From: Pseudomonadaceae bacterium
GTDB taxonomy: Bacteria > Pseudomonadota > Gammaproteobacteria > Pseudomonadales > Azotimanducaceae
NCBI GenBank assembly: GCA_024743175.1
Contig: JANSXA010000005.1
Span: 310,001-374,000, forward strand
DNA: 64,000 bases
Direction: 5' to 3'
The notes below the pieces were generated by a model that ran no database searches, was not told where the DNA came from, and worked only from the letters and a program-made list of their open reading frames with translations. Below, piece after piece: positions 26,503 to 35,568 of the stretch. The translations under genes and the position numbers were made by a program. How positions within the stretch are numbered: position 1 is the first letter of the stretch; each line of letters opens with the position of its first letter.

Positions 26503-27801
26503 ATGACACCCCACATCAGCGCTATCGAGGTCCATGACATCCGCTTCCCGACTTCGCGTTTTCTGCACGGATCAGACGCTATGAATCCTGATCCGGACTA
26601 TTCTGCCGCGTACTGCATCCTCAGGACGTCAGACGACTCCAACCACGGCTGCGGACTGACGTTCACCATCGGTCGGGGCACCGAGCTCTGTGTGGCTGCA
26701 ATCCAGGCTTTATCACCCAGGCTTATCGGATTGAATCTGGACGACATCGAGGCGGATCTCGCCGGATTCTGGAAGCGCATGGTCGGCGACAGTCAGCTGC
26801 GCTGGTTGGGGCCGGAAAAAGGCGTGGTGCACCTTGCCGCTGCTGCTGTAGTCAATGCCGTCTGGGACCTGCTGGCCAAACGCGCAGGTAAACCTCTGTG
26901 GCGATACCTGGCAGATATGTCTCCGGAACAACTGGTCAGCGCCATCGACTTTTCAAACATCCGCGATGTAATGGACGCTGACCGCGCGCTGGAGATTCTT
27001 CATCATCAGCGCCCGCACAGAGAAGCTCGTATCGAACAGCTGGCCAGCGAGGGCCACCCCGCTTATACAACCTCAGCAGGCTGGTTGGGCTACCCTGACA
27101 AGCAGATCGAGAAACTGGCGCGCGAAGCCGCCGCTGACGGTTGGCAGGCAATCAAAATAAAGGTAGGACGTGATCTGCAGGACGACATTCGCCGCTGCGC
27201 TCTGATCAGAAAAATTCTCGGCGAAGACCTGCTCTTAATGATTGATGCCAACCAGGTCTGGGAAGTAGATCAGGCAATTGACTGGATCAAAGCATTAACC
27301 CCGTACAGGCCACACTGGATCGAAGAGCCGATCAATCCTGACGATATCCTCGGACACGCAAAAATTAAACAAGCTGTCGCTCCAACTAAAGTGGCCACCG
27401 GTGAGCATTGCCACAATCGAATCATGTTCAAACAGTTCTTACAGGCAGATGCCATAGATTTTGTGCAGATTGATGCGTGCCGTCTGGGCGGGGTCAACGA
27501 AGTGCTTGCTGTGTTACTGATGGCCGCCGCATATGACAAACCCGTGTGTCCGCATGCAGGCGGTGTGGGCTTGTGCGAATACGTTCAACACCTTTCGTTC
27601 TTCGATACCATTGCTGTGTCGGGGGGTGAAAACGGCCAGATGATTGAACATGCCGGCCATCTTCACGAACACTTTCTGGACCCTATCAGAGTCCGTGACG
27701 GGCACTATCTGATGCCTGACAAGCCGGGTTTCAGCATTGAGATGTACCCGGACAGCCTGGCCACCTATGCGTATCCGCACGGCAGCGCCTGGCAACAATG
27801 A
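26503..27801 (+). CDS. L-fuconate dehydratase (enolase superfamily)
   Basis: A 432-aa mandelate racemase/enolase-superfamily protein. WQAIKIKVG carries the catalytic Lys pair, LLMIDANQVW and WIEEP are metal ligands, ATGEH gives the third ligand region, and CPHAGG the catalytic His. The FCEY-type ending and overall match fit L-fuconate dehydratase, which converts L-fuconate to 2-keto-3-deoxy-L-fuconate; close sugar-acid dehydratases cannot be excluded. Its stop overlaps the next gene by 4 nt, which supports an oxidative L-fucose pathway. Confidence 0.9.
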   Translation: MTPHISAIEVHDIRFPTSRFLHGSDAMNPDPDYSAAYCILRTSDDSNHGCGLTFTIGRGTELCVAAIQALSPRLIGLNLDDIEADLAGFWKRMVGDSQLRWLGPEKGVVHLAAAAVVNAVWDLLAKRAGKPLWRYLADMSPEQLVSAIDFSNIRDVMDADRALEILHHQRPHREARIEQLASEGHPAYTTSAGWLGYPDKQIEKLAREAAADGWQAIKIKVGRDLQDDIRRCALIRKILGEDLLLMIDANQVWEVDQAIDWIKALTPYRPHWIEEPINPDDILGHAKIKQAVAPTKVATGEHCHNRIMFKQFLQADAIDFVQIDACRLGGVNEVLAVLLMAAAYDKPVCPHAGGVGLCEYVQHLSFFDTIAVSGGENGQMIEHAGHLHEHFLDPIRVRDGHYLMPDKPGFSIEMYPDSLATYAYPHGSAWQQ

Positions 27802-28652
27802 GCCCGACGGACCCGCTTGTAATTGATGCTCACCAGCATTTCTGGCGTCTGGACCGAGGCGATTATGACTGGCTGTCGCCAGACGACGAGGTATTGTATC
27901 GAGACTATCTGCCCGCTGAACTTGAACCCATTCTGGCCGCACATCAGATCGATTCAAGCATTGTTGTGCAGGCAGCGCCGAGCCTTGCTGAGACACGATA
28001 TCTGTTGTCTCTGACGGAGAAATCAAGCGCCATCGCCGGGGTGGTTGGCTGGATTGATATGGCCTCGGCAAACGCCACAGAAGATCTGCAGCAATTATCA
28101 GAGCACAATTCTTTCCTCGGCATCAGACCAATGCTGCAGGACATTGAAGATGCGCGCTGGATGCTGCGCGAGTCGCTTCACCCCTGCTTCGAAAAACTAC
28201 AGAGGCTGCAACTGACCTTTGATGCGTTGGTTCTACCCAAACACCTCCCTCATCTGCTTGAATTGCTGCAACGATATCCGGACATGCAAACCGTAATTGA
28301 TCACGCCGCAAAGCCGGACATTGCAAGCGGTGACCTGCAGCGCTGGGGTGAAGATATGCAGGCCATTGCCACACAGACACAGGCTCACTGCAAGCTATCC
28401 GGTTTAATCACCGAGGCTGGGCCAGGCTGGCGCGAAGATGATATCTATCGTGTTATGGACCGTCTCTACAACTGGTTTGGTCCGCACCGACTCCTCTGGG
28501 GCAGCGACTGGCCAGTCTTAAATCTTGCCGGCAACTACGATCGCTGGTGGGCGTGTACTCAAACCTGGCTGCAACAGTTCCCCCTGCAGGAGAGACAACA
28601 GATTATGGGCAAAAATGCTGAACGGTTCTATCTGCAGGCGACGGGACAATGA
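27798..28652 (+). CDS. amidohydrolase family sugar lactonase (L-fuconolactonase-like)
   Basis: A 284-aa COG3618 amidohydrolase: IDAHQHFWR at the N-terminus, IDHAAKPD, CKLSGL and LLWGSDWPV near the end, the set seen in L-fucono- and L-rhamnono-lactonases. It should open L-fucono-lactone to L-fuconate, the substrate of the preceding dehydratase. The 4-nt overlaps on both sides show a translationally coupled operon. Sugar specificity is inferred from neighbours. Confidence 0.88.
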   Translation: MSPTDPLVIDAHQHFWRLDRGDYDWLSPDDEVLYRDYLPAELEPILAAHQIDSSIVVQAAPSLAETRYLLSLTEKSSAIAGVVGWIDMASANATEDLQQLSEHNSFLGIRPMLQDIEDARWMLRESLHPCFEKLQRLQLTFDALVLPKHLPHLLELLQRYPDMQTVIDHAAKPDIASGDLQRWGEDMQAIATQTQAHCKLSGLITEAGPGWREDDIYRVMDRLYNWFGPHRLLWGSDWPVLNLAGNYDRWWACTQTWLQQFPLQERQQIMGKNAERFYLQATGQ

Positions 28653-29392
28653 CAAAGCGATTAACGGATAAAACCGCGCTGGTTACAGCTGCGGGTCAGG
28701 GGATTGGTCGCGCAACAGCGGCTGCGTTTCACGCCAATGGCGCCCGGGTCATTGCAACCGATATCAATTCAGATCTACTGGCTAAACTGCAGGAAGATTT
28801 TCCACAGATAATCTGCGAGAAAATGGACGTCACCAGCAACGCGGACGTTTCCGCCGTTGCCGCAAAACACGCGGATATCGACGTTTTATTCAACTGTGCC
28901 GGTTTTGTACATCACGGTAACCTGCTCGATACAGACGATCAGGCGCTGGCCGGCTCCTTCGATATCAACGTGACCTCCATGTATCGCACCATCAGACAAT
29001 GGCTGCCTAACATGATCAAAAAGGGGGGTGGTTCAATCGTCAATATGTCGTCAGTGGCCTCCTCGGTAGCCGGCGTACCCGACCGGTTTGTGTACGGAAC
29101 AACGAAGGCGGCGGTGGTTGGCCTGACTAAATCGGTCGCGGCTGATTTTGTAAAAAGCGGTGTTCGCTGCAATGCCATCTGCCCGGGCACTGTAGAAACC
29201 CCTTCCCTGCATGAACGGATCCAGAGGTTCGATGACCCCGATATAGCACAGCAGAATTTCATTGACCGCCAGCCCATGGGCAGACTCGGTCAGCCTGCAG
29301 AGATTGCTGCTCTGGCAGTGTACCTCGCCAGCGATGAATCCAGTTTCACCACCGGCACCATTCACGTCATTGATGGGGGCTGGTCAAACTAG
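28649..29392 (+). CDS. SDR oxidoreductase, probable 2-keto-3-deoxy-L-fuconate dehydrogenase
   Basis: A 247-aa classical short-chain dehydrogenase: TAAGQGIG nucleotide-binding loop, NCAGFVHHG, catalytic Ser in NMSSVASS and YGTTK (YxxxK), ending VIDGGWSN. The 4-nt overlap with the lactonase gene and the L-fuconate dehydratase upstream support oxidation of 2-keto-3-deoxy-L-fuconate in the nonphosphorylative L-fucose route. No permease, fucose dehydrogenase or downstream cleavage enzyme is visible, so the rest must lie elsewhere. Confidence 0.88.
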   Translation: MTKRLTDKTALVTAAGQGIGRATAAAFHANGARVIATDINSDLLAKLQEDFPQIICEKMDVTSNADVSAVAAKHADIDVLFNCAGFVHHGNLLDTDDQALAGSFDINVTSMYRTIRQWLPNMIKKGGGSIVNMSSVASSVAGVPDRFVYGTTKAAVVGLTKSVAADFVKSGVRCNAICPGTVETPSLHERIQRFDDPDIAQQNFIDRQPMGRLGQPAEIAALAVYLASDESSFTTGTIHVIDGGWSN

Positions 29393-29403
29393 TGTCAGGG
29401 CGC

Positions 29404-29455
29404 TTGAGCGTCTGGCCAAAAGTCTGTACTCTAAATGCGAATGATTCTTATTTGC
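29404..29455 (+). promoter_or_regulatory. promoter with Fur-like box
   Basis: TTGAGC and TACTCT are separated by 17 nt. GCGAATGATTCTTATTTGC (29437-29455) directly follows and, read on the reverse strand, matches 13 of 19 positions of the consensus GATAATGATAATCATTATC. It lies 8 nt upstream of the ATG at 29463, where Fur would block initiation. Iron control of the two following genes is inferred. Confidence 0.65.
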
Positions 29456-29462
29456 GATAAAG

Positions 29463-29780
29463 ATGCAAGCTACGCAGACCTTCCTGAACCGCCGCCTCCG
29501 CGTCCCACGGAAAGCACTAGAAGCACAACCCAACTGCGCCTGTGAAGAACGCTATTTACTGACCGTGAGTGAAGTACCTGAACTGATCATTCTTGATCAG
29601 GCAACAGGCACTAGGATGCGGCGCTTTGATGCGCACATTCTGCGATATCTCGTGACTTCAGGTGCGCTACCAAAGCATTATCATCGAACTGGCACCTATG
29701 CCTGCAACAAAAACTTAGTCTGGCATCTTTTTCTTGCTGCCGCTGCAGCCCAGATGTCGTTTACTCAGCTGAGCAGATGA
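29463..29780 (+). CDS. small protein under Fur-like control, function unknown
   Basis: A 105-aa protein of no family I recognise. It has NCACEERY near residue 25, one further Cys late (TYACNKN), and a hydrophobic/Ala-rich C-terminus (HLFLAAAAAQM). The ATG follows a Fur-like box by 8 nt, and the gene ends 19 nt before a PPOX flavoprotein gene, so the pair is probably an iron-responsive operon. The Shine-Dalgarno is weak. Some protein of iron or heme metabolism is possible, but nothing in the sequence proves it. Confidence 0.6.
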   Translation: MQATQTFLNRRLRVPRKALEAQPNCACEERYLLTVSEVPELIILDQATGTRMRRFDAHILRYLVTSGALPKHYHRTGTYACNKNLVWHLFLAAAAAQMSFTQLSR

Positions 29781-29799
29781 ACTTCAAAAAGGAGAACAA

Positions 29800-30411
29800 A
29801 TGACTACGATAAAAACTCTTGAGCAGCTGCGTGGCATCATCGGCGAGCCTCATCCGGAGCTTGGTGAGAAAAACATTAACCACATCGATGAATATGCAGA
29901 GGCATTCATAGCCCGCAGCCCGTTCATCGTGCTGTCTACTGCTGATGCCCAGGGTCGTGTTGATGCATCGCCAAAAGGCGATGATGCCGGCTTTGTCTAT
30001 GTCGAAAACAAACAAACCATCGTTATCCCGGACCGACCAGGCAACAAACTCGCTTATGGCCACACAAACATACTGGCAAACCCGAATGTCGGAGTACTTT
30101 TTGTCATTCCGGAGACCAACGAAACTCTGCGGGTTAACGGCCAGGCGGAACTGGTCGCAGACAGCGATTTGCTGGAAAAGCTAGCTGCTCGAGGCAAGCC
30201 AGCGGTGCTGGCAATCCGGGTCAGGGTGGAGGAATGTTTCTTTCACTGTGGCAAAGCTTTCATACGTTCAGGCTTGTGGAAACCTGACGCGTGGCAGGGT
30301 CGACATCGCGTTTCATTCGGCGAAATGTACGCCAGCCGCAAATCCCTCGACAACGCTGTTGCCGAGGCGATTGATCACTCTATCGACGAGGATTATCGGC
30401 AGAATTTGTAG
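29800..30411 (+). CDS. PPOX-type flavoprotein (DR_2398/MSMEG_1061-like)
   Basis: A 203-aa FMN-binding split-barrel protein. SPFIVLSTADAQGRVDASPKGD and VVIPDRPGNKLAYGHTNILANPNVGVLF are typical of the PPOX class DR_2398/MSMEG_1061 family. AAGGAG lies 7 nt before the ATG. The family's reaction is unknown. Because the operon seems Fur-controlled and related split-barrels (HutZ, HugZ) act on heme, an iron or heme role is possible but inferential. Confidence 0.85.
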   Translation: MTTIKTLEQLRGIIGEPHPELGEKNINHIDEYAEAFIARSPFIVLSTADAQGRVDASPKGDDAGFVYVENKQTIVIPDRPGNKLAYGHTNILANPNVGVLFVIPETNETLRVNGQAELVADSDLLEKLAARGKPAVLAIRVRVEECFFHCGKAFIRSGLWKPDAWQGRHRVSFGEMYASRKSLDNAVAEAIDHSIDEDYRQNL

Positions 30412-30418
30412 CCGGGTG

Positions 30419-30727
30419 TCAGCCCGCTACTGCAAGCTTGTCGGCAAACTTCACATCATCACGAAACAGCGGTGTGAGCGGCCGACCCATGGCGTATGAA
30501 TCGAGCACAAACTCACGAATCGCTTCACGCACGGCGCGTTCATCACCGCACTCGCTCAGCAGCTCTTTGAGTAACCCAGCTTCTATTTCAGCCTCAAACT
30601 GGCTCTCATATGGACCGACATCCACACCCTCACGGGTTTGAAAATACCAATCTCTGTTGCCGGACAGGAACACTCTCTCTGAGCGAAACCAGACACGTGC
30701 CTGTTCGTTACCACGATTTACTTTCAT
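30419..30727 (-). CDS. small conserved-type protein, possibly DUF6316
   Basis: About 102 aa: RSERVFLSGNRDWYFQTREGVDVGPYES is the recognisable core, followed by an acidic helix-rich tail. I believe this is DUF6316-like, but family membership is from memory and unsure. The ATG at 30727 has GGAAAG 7 nt upstream and is chosen over the TTG used in the track. It lies 8 nt past the convergent PPOX-flavoprotein stop. Confidence 0.6.
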   Translation of the reverse strand: MKVNRGNEQARVWFRSERVFLSGNRDWYFQTREGVDVGPYESQFEAEIEAGLLKELLSECGDERAVREAIREFVLDSYAMGRPLTPLFRDDVKFADKLAVAG

Positions 30728-30811
30728 ATGGATACTTTCCAACTTCTGACGCCCCGCATGTTAACCCGCTGAACGAGCGTGTCTGTCGAGAGAATGTGGC
30801 GTTTGTAAGGA

Positions 30812-31690
30812 TTAAGTGACCACTTGCTCGTCCGTATCCACCTGACTGTCCAGTAACGCATCAATCCGAAGCCCGAGTTTTTCCAGATTTGGAGCAAACA
30901 TGGGCACAACCAGCTGATCTACACCCAGAGCACTGTAGGCGGCCACGGTTTCGGGGGTTACCGGGTGTTTGTTCGGCCCAACAATGATCTTGATATCATC
31001 CAGGCGGCGCCCTTCATTGGCCAGCTCGCCTTCGAGATCTGGCAGCCGATCTTCCAAACCCTGGGGCGTAAGATCGTAGCCATACCAGCCATCTCCCTGC
31101 CGGGCCACCCGGCGCAGCGCAGCGGCACTTTCACCACCGAAATAGATCGGCGGATGCGGATTCTGCACAGGTTTCGGGTTGAAGTGACACGCCGTCAGCG
31201 TCTGGGTTGCACCGCTGAACTGGGTGATCCCGGGCGCCCAGAGCGCTTTCATCAGATCAATGTACTCACTGCAAAGACGACCACGCTGATGAAAGTCTAC
31301 GCCGAGGTTATCCATTTCTTCCTTCAACCAGCCGACACCAACGCCAAAATCAACCCGGCCGCCGGATAGAAAATCGACGTCGGCAACCATCTTCGCGGTA
31401 TATACCGGCTGTCTCTGGGGTACCAGTGCAACACCCGTTCCCAGACGAATTTTTTCTGTATGAGCCGCTATGTAGGTAAGCGCGGTGAAAGGATCCAGCA
31501 ATCCTTCAGGATCACCTGGCATACGTCCATTTTCGCTGTAGGGATAGGTTGAGGCGTACTCCGGGAAAAACAGCACATGTTCCGGCATCCAGATTCCGTG
31601 GATACCCTTGGCCTCCAGCAACTGCGTCGAATCTCGTATATAGCTCACGGGCGTGTGTGAACTGAATGCCATGGCTACACTTAATTTCAT
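30812..31690 (-). CDS. LLM-class flavin/F420-dependent oxidoreductase
   Basis: A 292-aa luciferase-like monooxygenase-fold protein: GIHGIWMPEHVLFFPEY, IRLGTGVALVPQRQPVYTAK and DFLSGGRVDFGVGVGWLKEE. The fold binds FMN or F420; F420 is rare in Gammaproteobacteria, so FMN is more likely, but the sequence alone does not decide. AGGAG is 7 nt from the ATG. It is divergent from idi, and the 5' ends of the two track ORFs overlap. Confidence 0.87.
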   Translation of the reverse strand: MKLSVAMAFSSHTPVSYIRDSTQLLEAKGIHGIWMPEHVLFFPEYASTYPYSENGRMPGDPEGLLDPFTALTYIAAHTEKIRLGTGVALVPQRQPVYTAKMVADVDFLSGGRVDFGVGVGWLKEEMDNLGVDFHQRGRLCSEYIDLMKALWAPGITQFSGATQTLTACHFNPKPVQNPHPPIYFGGESAAALRRVARQGDGWYGYDLTPQGLEDRLPDLEGELANEGRRLDDIKIIVGPNKHPVTPETVAAYSALGVDQLVVPMFAPNLEKLGLRIDALLDSQVDTDEQVVT

Positions 31691-31739
31691 AAATCTGCTC
31701 CTAACTCGTTACAATGGCGTTTTTTCCGGCGAGTGCATC

Positions 31740-32330
31740 TTGTCAGCAATTTCCAACCGCAAAGCAGCAGCATCAAATGCCGTAGTGTCAGACGACGCCG
31801 AACGACTTATTCTCGTCGATGAACGTGACGAACCTGTTGGCTACCTCAGCAAAGCGGCCTGTCACGATGGTGACGGTATCTTACACCGCGCTTTTTCGCT
31901 GTTTATATTTAATTCACAAGGACAGCTCCTGATACAGAAACGCGCGTCCGGCAAGCGCCTGTGGCCAGGCTTCTGGTCAAATTCCTGCTGCTCTCACCCC
32001 CGCGAGGGTGAATCCATGGAAGTTGCCGTTGTGCGGCGCTGTGAGCAGGAGCTGGGATTCAGCACTGCGCTTACTTATCTGTACAAATTCAGCTATCAGG
32101 CCAACTACAAGGACCTTGGCAGCGAGCATGAACTCTGTTCTGTCTACGTCGGCTTTTTTGACGGCGAACCGAACCCGAACAACACAGAGATTGATGCCTG
32201 GCGCTGGGCGGATCCCAGTGAGCTGGACGGTGTTCTGGCAGATCCCTCAGAACCCTTTACGCCGTGGTTCAGGCTGGAATGGGATCGACTCAACACGGAA
32301 TTTGCTGATGCCTTACCTGCGCGCTCATAA
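31740..32330 (+). CDS. idi: isopentenyl-diphosphate delta-isomerase, type I
   Basis: About 196 aa of the Nudix-fold type I isomerase: LLIQKRASGKRLWPGFWSNSCCSHP includes the active-site Cys, followed by RRCEQELGF and an SEHELCSVY segment. It interconverts IPP and DMAPP. No good ATG exists: TTG at 31740 leaves a short overlap-free start, and GTG 31785 would give 181 aa, close to E. coli length. The start is therefore uncertain. It lies 108 nt before an HMG-CoA synthase gene in the same direction. Confidence 0.9.
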   Translation: MSAISNRKAAASNAVVSDDAERLILVDERDEPVGYLSKAACHDGDGILHRAFSLFIFNSQGQLLIQKRASGKRLWPGFWSNSCCSHPREGESMEVAVVRRCEQELGFSTALTYLYKFSYQANYKDLGSEHELCSVYVGFFDGEPNPNNTEIDAWRWADPSELDGVLADPSEPFTPWFRLEWDRLNTEFADALPARS

Positions 32331-32438
32331 CCAAAGCTGTAAGCATCCCGGACTGCTCGATATTCCGGTGCAGCGCAGTTAGAATGCGCGTCGCAGCCTT
32401 TGCAGCATTAGTTCTGCTCAACCCCCTTAGGAGAATGC

Positions 32439-33923
32439 ATGGCGCGTCCTAACAGCCATAGTTCGAACACCAACAGTGGTATTGGCATCAGCGGCTTCGC
32501 CAGCTACCTGCCACCCCACCGCGTGCAGCTGGCACACTGGTGCCAATGGACCGGCGACCAGTTCGACAAGATTCGTAACGTTGTCGGCAACAGCTTCCGC
32601 ATGCGCGGTGCCAACGAAAACGCGTACACCATGGCTGCCACTGCTGTATTGCGACTTATTAAACAGTATGACATCGACACCAGTCAGATCGGATTTCTTG
32701 GTCTGGGCACAGAATCCAGCACAGACAATTCAGCCGGCGCTGTCATCGTTAAAGGTATGGTGAATCAGGCTTTGATCGACCTGGGACAGGCGCCCATCAG
32801 CCGCGCCTGTGAAGTCCCGGAATTTAAACACGCGTGCCTCGGCGGTGTATACGCCATGAAAGCAGCAACACGGTATCTGGCCACTGATGGCCGCGATCGT
32901 ATTGCCATTGTGGTCTGTTCCGATATCGCTGAATACGAGCGTGCCTCCAGTGGCGAACCCACCCAGGGTGCCGGCGCTGTGGCGATGCTTATCGAACCCG
33001 AGGCAAAGCTGCTGAGTGTTGATCTGGAAACCAGCGGCAGCGCTTCAGCTTACCGGGGTCCGGATTTCCGCAAGCCTTTTGTACGTTTCATGGGCCAGAC
33101 CCAGGGGCCATACCTGCAACCACGGGATTTCCCCGTGTTCAACGGCAAATACTCAACTACCTGTTACATCGACGAAGTTCTCGCTGCAGCACGGGATCTG
33201 TTTGGCCGCGTTAAACAGAAGCCCAGTGTTTTCATGCGCAGCATGGTGGCCAGTTTTCTGCACCGGCCATATCAACGCATGGCAGAAACCGGGCTTGCTT
33301 TTACTTTCCTGCTGGCCCTGGCGCTTGGCGACGCGGATGATCAGCAGGAGTTGTTGCTTTATGCCCACGGCGCCGATGTTGACCCCGACCAGCTGATCAG
33401 CGAATTGACCACAGAGACAGACGTTTATCGACTGGTTGAGGAAGGCAATATCAGCGAAGAGCTGTTCCCCACATCCAGCAAGACGGCTAAACACTTTCGC
33501 ACCACCGACCGCTTCGGTGAGTTAATGACTGCGATGGGCGAACAGGAAATGAAAGAAGTCGGCAACCTGTACACTGCCTCCCTGCCCGCGTGGATGGCCG
33601 CCGGGATGGAGCACGCATTGCGCCACCGCATGGATGTGACCGGCAAAAGCATTCTGACCATTGGTTATGGTAGTGGTGATGCCGCTGAAATTATTCCGAT
33701 GACCTTTGTCGAAGGCTGGCAGGATGCTGCTGGGAAAATAGCTTTTTCCTCCAGCCTGGAAAATTCCAACGACCTGATTGAATCCGACTATATCAGGCTG
33801 CATGATGCTGACGATATAGCTCTAACAACAAATATAAGCGGTGTATTCCAGATTGACCACGTTGGCCAGGGCAACATCAGCCACGATAATCGTGGCATTG
33901 AGTATTACAAACTGACCAGTTGA
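32439..33923 (+). CDS. hydroxymethylglutaryl-CoA synthase family protein
   Basis: A 494-aa thiolase-fold enzyme with GTESSTD (Glu about 92), FKHACLGG (nucleophile Cys about 133) and FLHRPY (His about 275), the HMG-CoA synthase catalytic set. AGGAG precedes the ATG. It should condense acetyl-CoA and acetoacetyl-CoA, the committed feed to mevalonate. Standalone domain structure argues against a PKS beta-branching copy, although that is not excluded. Idi next door supports isoprenoid synthesis; other mevalonate genes are not in the window. Confidence 0.9.
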   Translation: MARPNSHSSNTNSGIGISGFASYLPPHRVQLAHWCQWTGDQFDKIRNVVGNSFRMRGANENAYTMAATAVLRLIKQYDIDTSQIGFLGLGTESSTDNSAGAVIVKGMVNQALIDLGQAPISRACEVPEFKHACLGGVYAMKAATRYLATDGRDRIAIVVCSDIAEYERASSGEPTQGAGAVAMLIEPEAKLLSVDLETSGSASAYRGPDFRKPFVRFMGQTQGPYLQPRDFPVFNGKYSTTCYIDEVLAAARDLFGRVKQKPSVFMRSMVASFLHRPYQRMAETGLAFTFLLALALGDADDQQELLLYAHGADVDPDQLISELTTETDVYRLVEEGNISEELFPTSSKTAKHFRTTDRFGELMTAMGEQEMKEVGNLYTASLPAWMAAGMEHALRHRMDVTGKSILTIGYGSGDAAEIIPMTFVEGWQDAAGKIAFSSSLENSNDLIESDYIRLHDADDIALTTNISGVFQIDHVGQGNISHDNRGIEYYKLTS

Positions 33924-33924
33924 A

Positions 33925-34686
33925 TTAACGGGTCGTCTGAGCCATAGACTTTGGCTTCGGCGCGGATACGGAGGCGGTCGCCTGCGTGAACTGGTCGAAC
34001 CAGGCATCTGCATCCATCTGCAGCCTGGCACGCATGCCTTTTTTGATCTGCGCAAGCCCATTTTCTGGAAACGTCGCCAGGCGCTCGCATAGCGCCGTCG
34101 CTGTAGCCAGCACCTGATCGTCCGGTACGCTCTGTTGCGCAAAGCCGAGTTCAACCAGACGCGGTCCGGTCTGGCGATCTCCTACCAGTACCAGTTCAGC
34201 CATCGCTGCCTCACTGTGGCGCAGACTCAACCAGGCCAGGTTGTAAGGTGCAGCCATACCGATCTGTGCCTCACCCACCTGCAGGAACGCAGTTTCTCCC
34301 ACGATCAGCAGATCACAGGCGATAGCCAGCGCAGCGCCACCATTGATGGCATACCGTTCCAGAGCACCAACAATTGGTTTACGACAGTTAAACAGACTTC
34401 GATGTGCTCCTCGCCAGATCTGCTGAAATTCACCCACCCAGGCGGGTGGTGGCTCTTGATTGAAAGATTTGAGATCCAGGCCGGAACAGAACGCGCCATC
34501 AGCCCCACGTAACAGTATGACCCGGACATCATCCAGCGCATCCAACTCTGCAAGCCGAGCGGCCAACCCAAGCCCGAGCGGGCCGTTGATGGCATTTTTA
34601 CGCTCTGGCCGGTTCAACACAACTTCAGCCCAACCATCGTGGATAATCGCTTCAACCGCTTCCTGTCCAGCATTCTGTGCTGACAT
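33925..34686 (-). CDS. enoyl-CoA hydratase/isomerase family protein
   Basis: A 253-aa crotonase-fold protein: VRVILLRGADGAFCSGLDL and GGAALAIACDLLIVGE form the CoA/oxyanion region. The usual second catalytic Glu region reads MAAPYNLAW, so activity may differ from hydration. GGAGG lies 5 nt before the ATG. It converges with HMG-CoA synthase, with a 1-nt gap between stops, and is the last gene of a minus-strand run beginning with the MATE exporter. Confidence 0.82.
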   Translation of the reverse strand: MSAQNAGQEAVEAIIHDGWAEVVLNRPERKNAINGPLGLGLAARLAELDALDDVRVILLRGADGAFCSGLDLKSFNQEPPPAWVGEFQQIWRGAHRSLFNCRKPIVGALERYAINGGAALAIACDLLIVGETAFLQVGEAQIGMAAPYNLAWLSLRHSEAAMAELVLVGDRQTGPRLVELGFAQQSVPDDQVLATATALCERLATFPENGLAQIKKGMRARLQMDADAWFDQFTQATASVSAPKPKSMAQTTR

Positions 34687-34695
34687 ACACCCCTC

Positions 34696-35568
34696 CTAAA
34701 TCAACAACCAGATCCCACTCACAACCAGGATCATCCCAAGCACTTCGCGACGATGCAAACGTTCCCCCAACAACCACACAGAGGTTATAACGGTGAACAG
34801 CAGCTCAATCTGACCCACCGCTCGTACGATACCGGCATTCTGCAATGTCATGGCGGTAAACCAGCCCGCCGAAGCCACCATACCAATCACCCCAACCCAG
34901 AGCGCAACCCGCCATGCGGCCAGCGCTCTGCTGATCTGGCCAGGCTCACGCAGGCGCAGGTAGCTACCCATAATCAGTGTCTGCAAAGTCACCGCTACCA
35001 GCAGTGTGAGGCCGGCTCGCTGCAGAACAGTACCATCATCTAACGAAAGACTTGCGCCGCGAAAACCAATCGCGGATATGGCGAAGCCGGCACCGGCAGC
35101 CAGGCCAAGCCACATCGCTCTGTTGGGTTTCAGCAGGTCTGCCAGGCCGATCCGACCTGACAACAACACCACCCCCACCAGGCTCAGGCAGATGCCTGCA
35201 ACCACCCAGAGGCTGACAGTATCGCTGAGGATAACCAGCCCGAATAACGCCGCCTGAGCCGCTTCAGTTTTGGAATAGGCCGTGCCCACCGCAAAGTTGC
35301 CTGTTGTAAACGACTGCAGCAGACAGGCGGTAGCCATAATCTGCGCCACTGCACCGGTGAGCACGTAGAGCCAGAACTGGGTATTCAGCCCGGCAATCTG
35401 TCCATCCCACAGCCACAGCCCATACACCCAGGCAAACGGCAGGGCATAGAGAAATCGGACATACGTCGCACCATTGACCGACAGAGCACCGGTTAAACGT
35501 TTCTGCAGCAGAGACCGGACGTTCTGCAGAAACGCTGCAACCAGCGTAATGCCCAGCCACAGCTCCAT
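34696..35568 (-). CDS. EamA/DMT family membrane transporter
   Basis: A 290-aa protein with about ten membrane segments and two EamA-type halves (N-half FYALPFAWVYGLWLWDG..., C-half GVIGMVASAGWFTAMTLQNAG). Drug/metabolite transporters carry small metabolites, frequently outward. The start overlaps the upstream MATE stop by 1 nt (TGATG), so the two exporters are translationally coupled. The substrate is unknown. Confidence 0.87.
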   Translation of the reverse strand: MELWLGITLVAAFLQNVRSLLQKRLTGALSVNGATYVRFLYALPFAWVYGLWLWDGQIAGLNTQFWLYVLTGAVAQIMATACLLQSFTTGNFAVGTAYSKTEAAQAALFGLVILSDTVSLWVVAGICLSLVGVVLLSGRIGLADLLKPNRAMWLGLAAGAGFAISAIGFRGASLSLDDGTVLQRAGLTLLVAVTLQTLIMGSYLRLREPGQISRALAAWRVALWVGVIGMVASAGWFTAMTLQNAGIVRAVGQIELLFTVITSVWLLGERLHRREVLGMILVVSGIWLLI

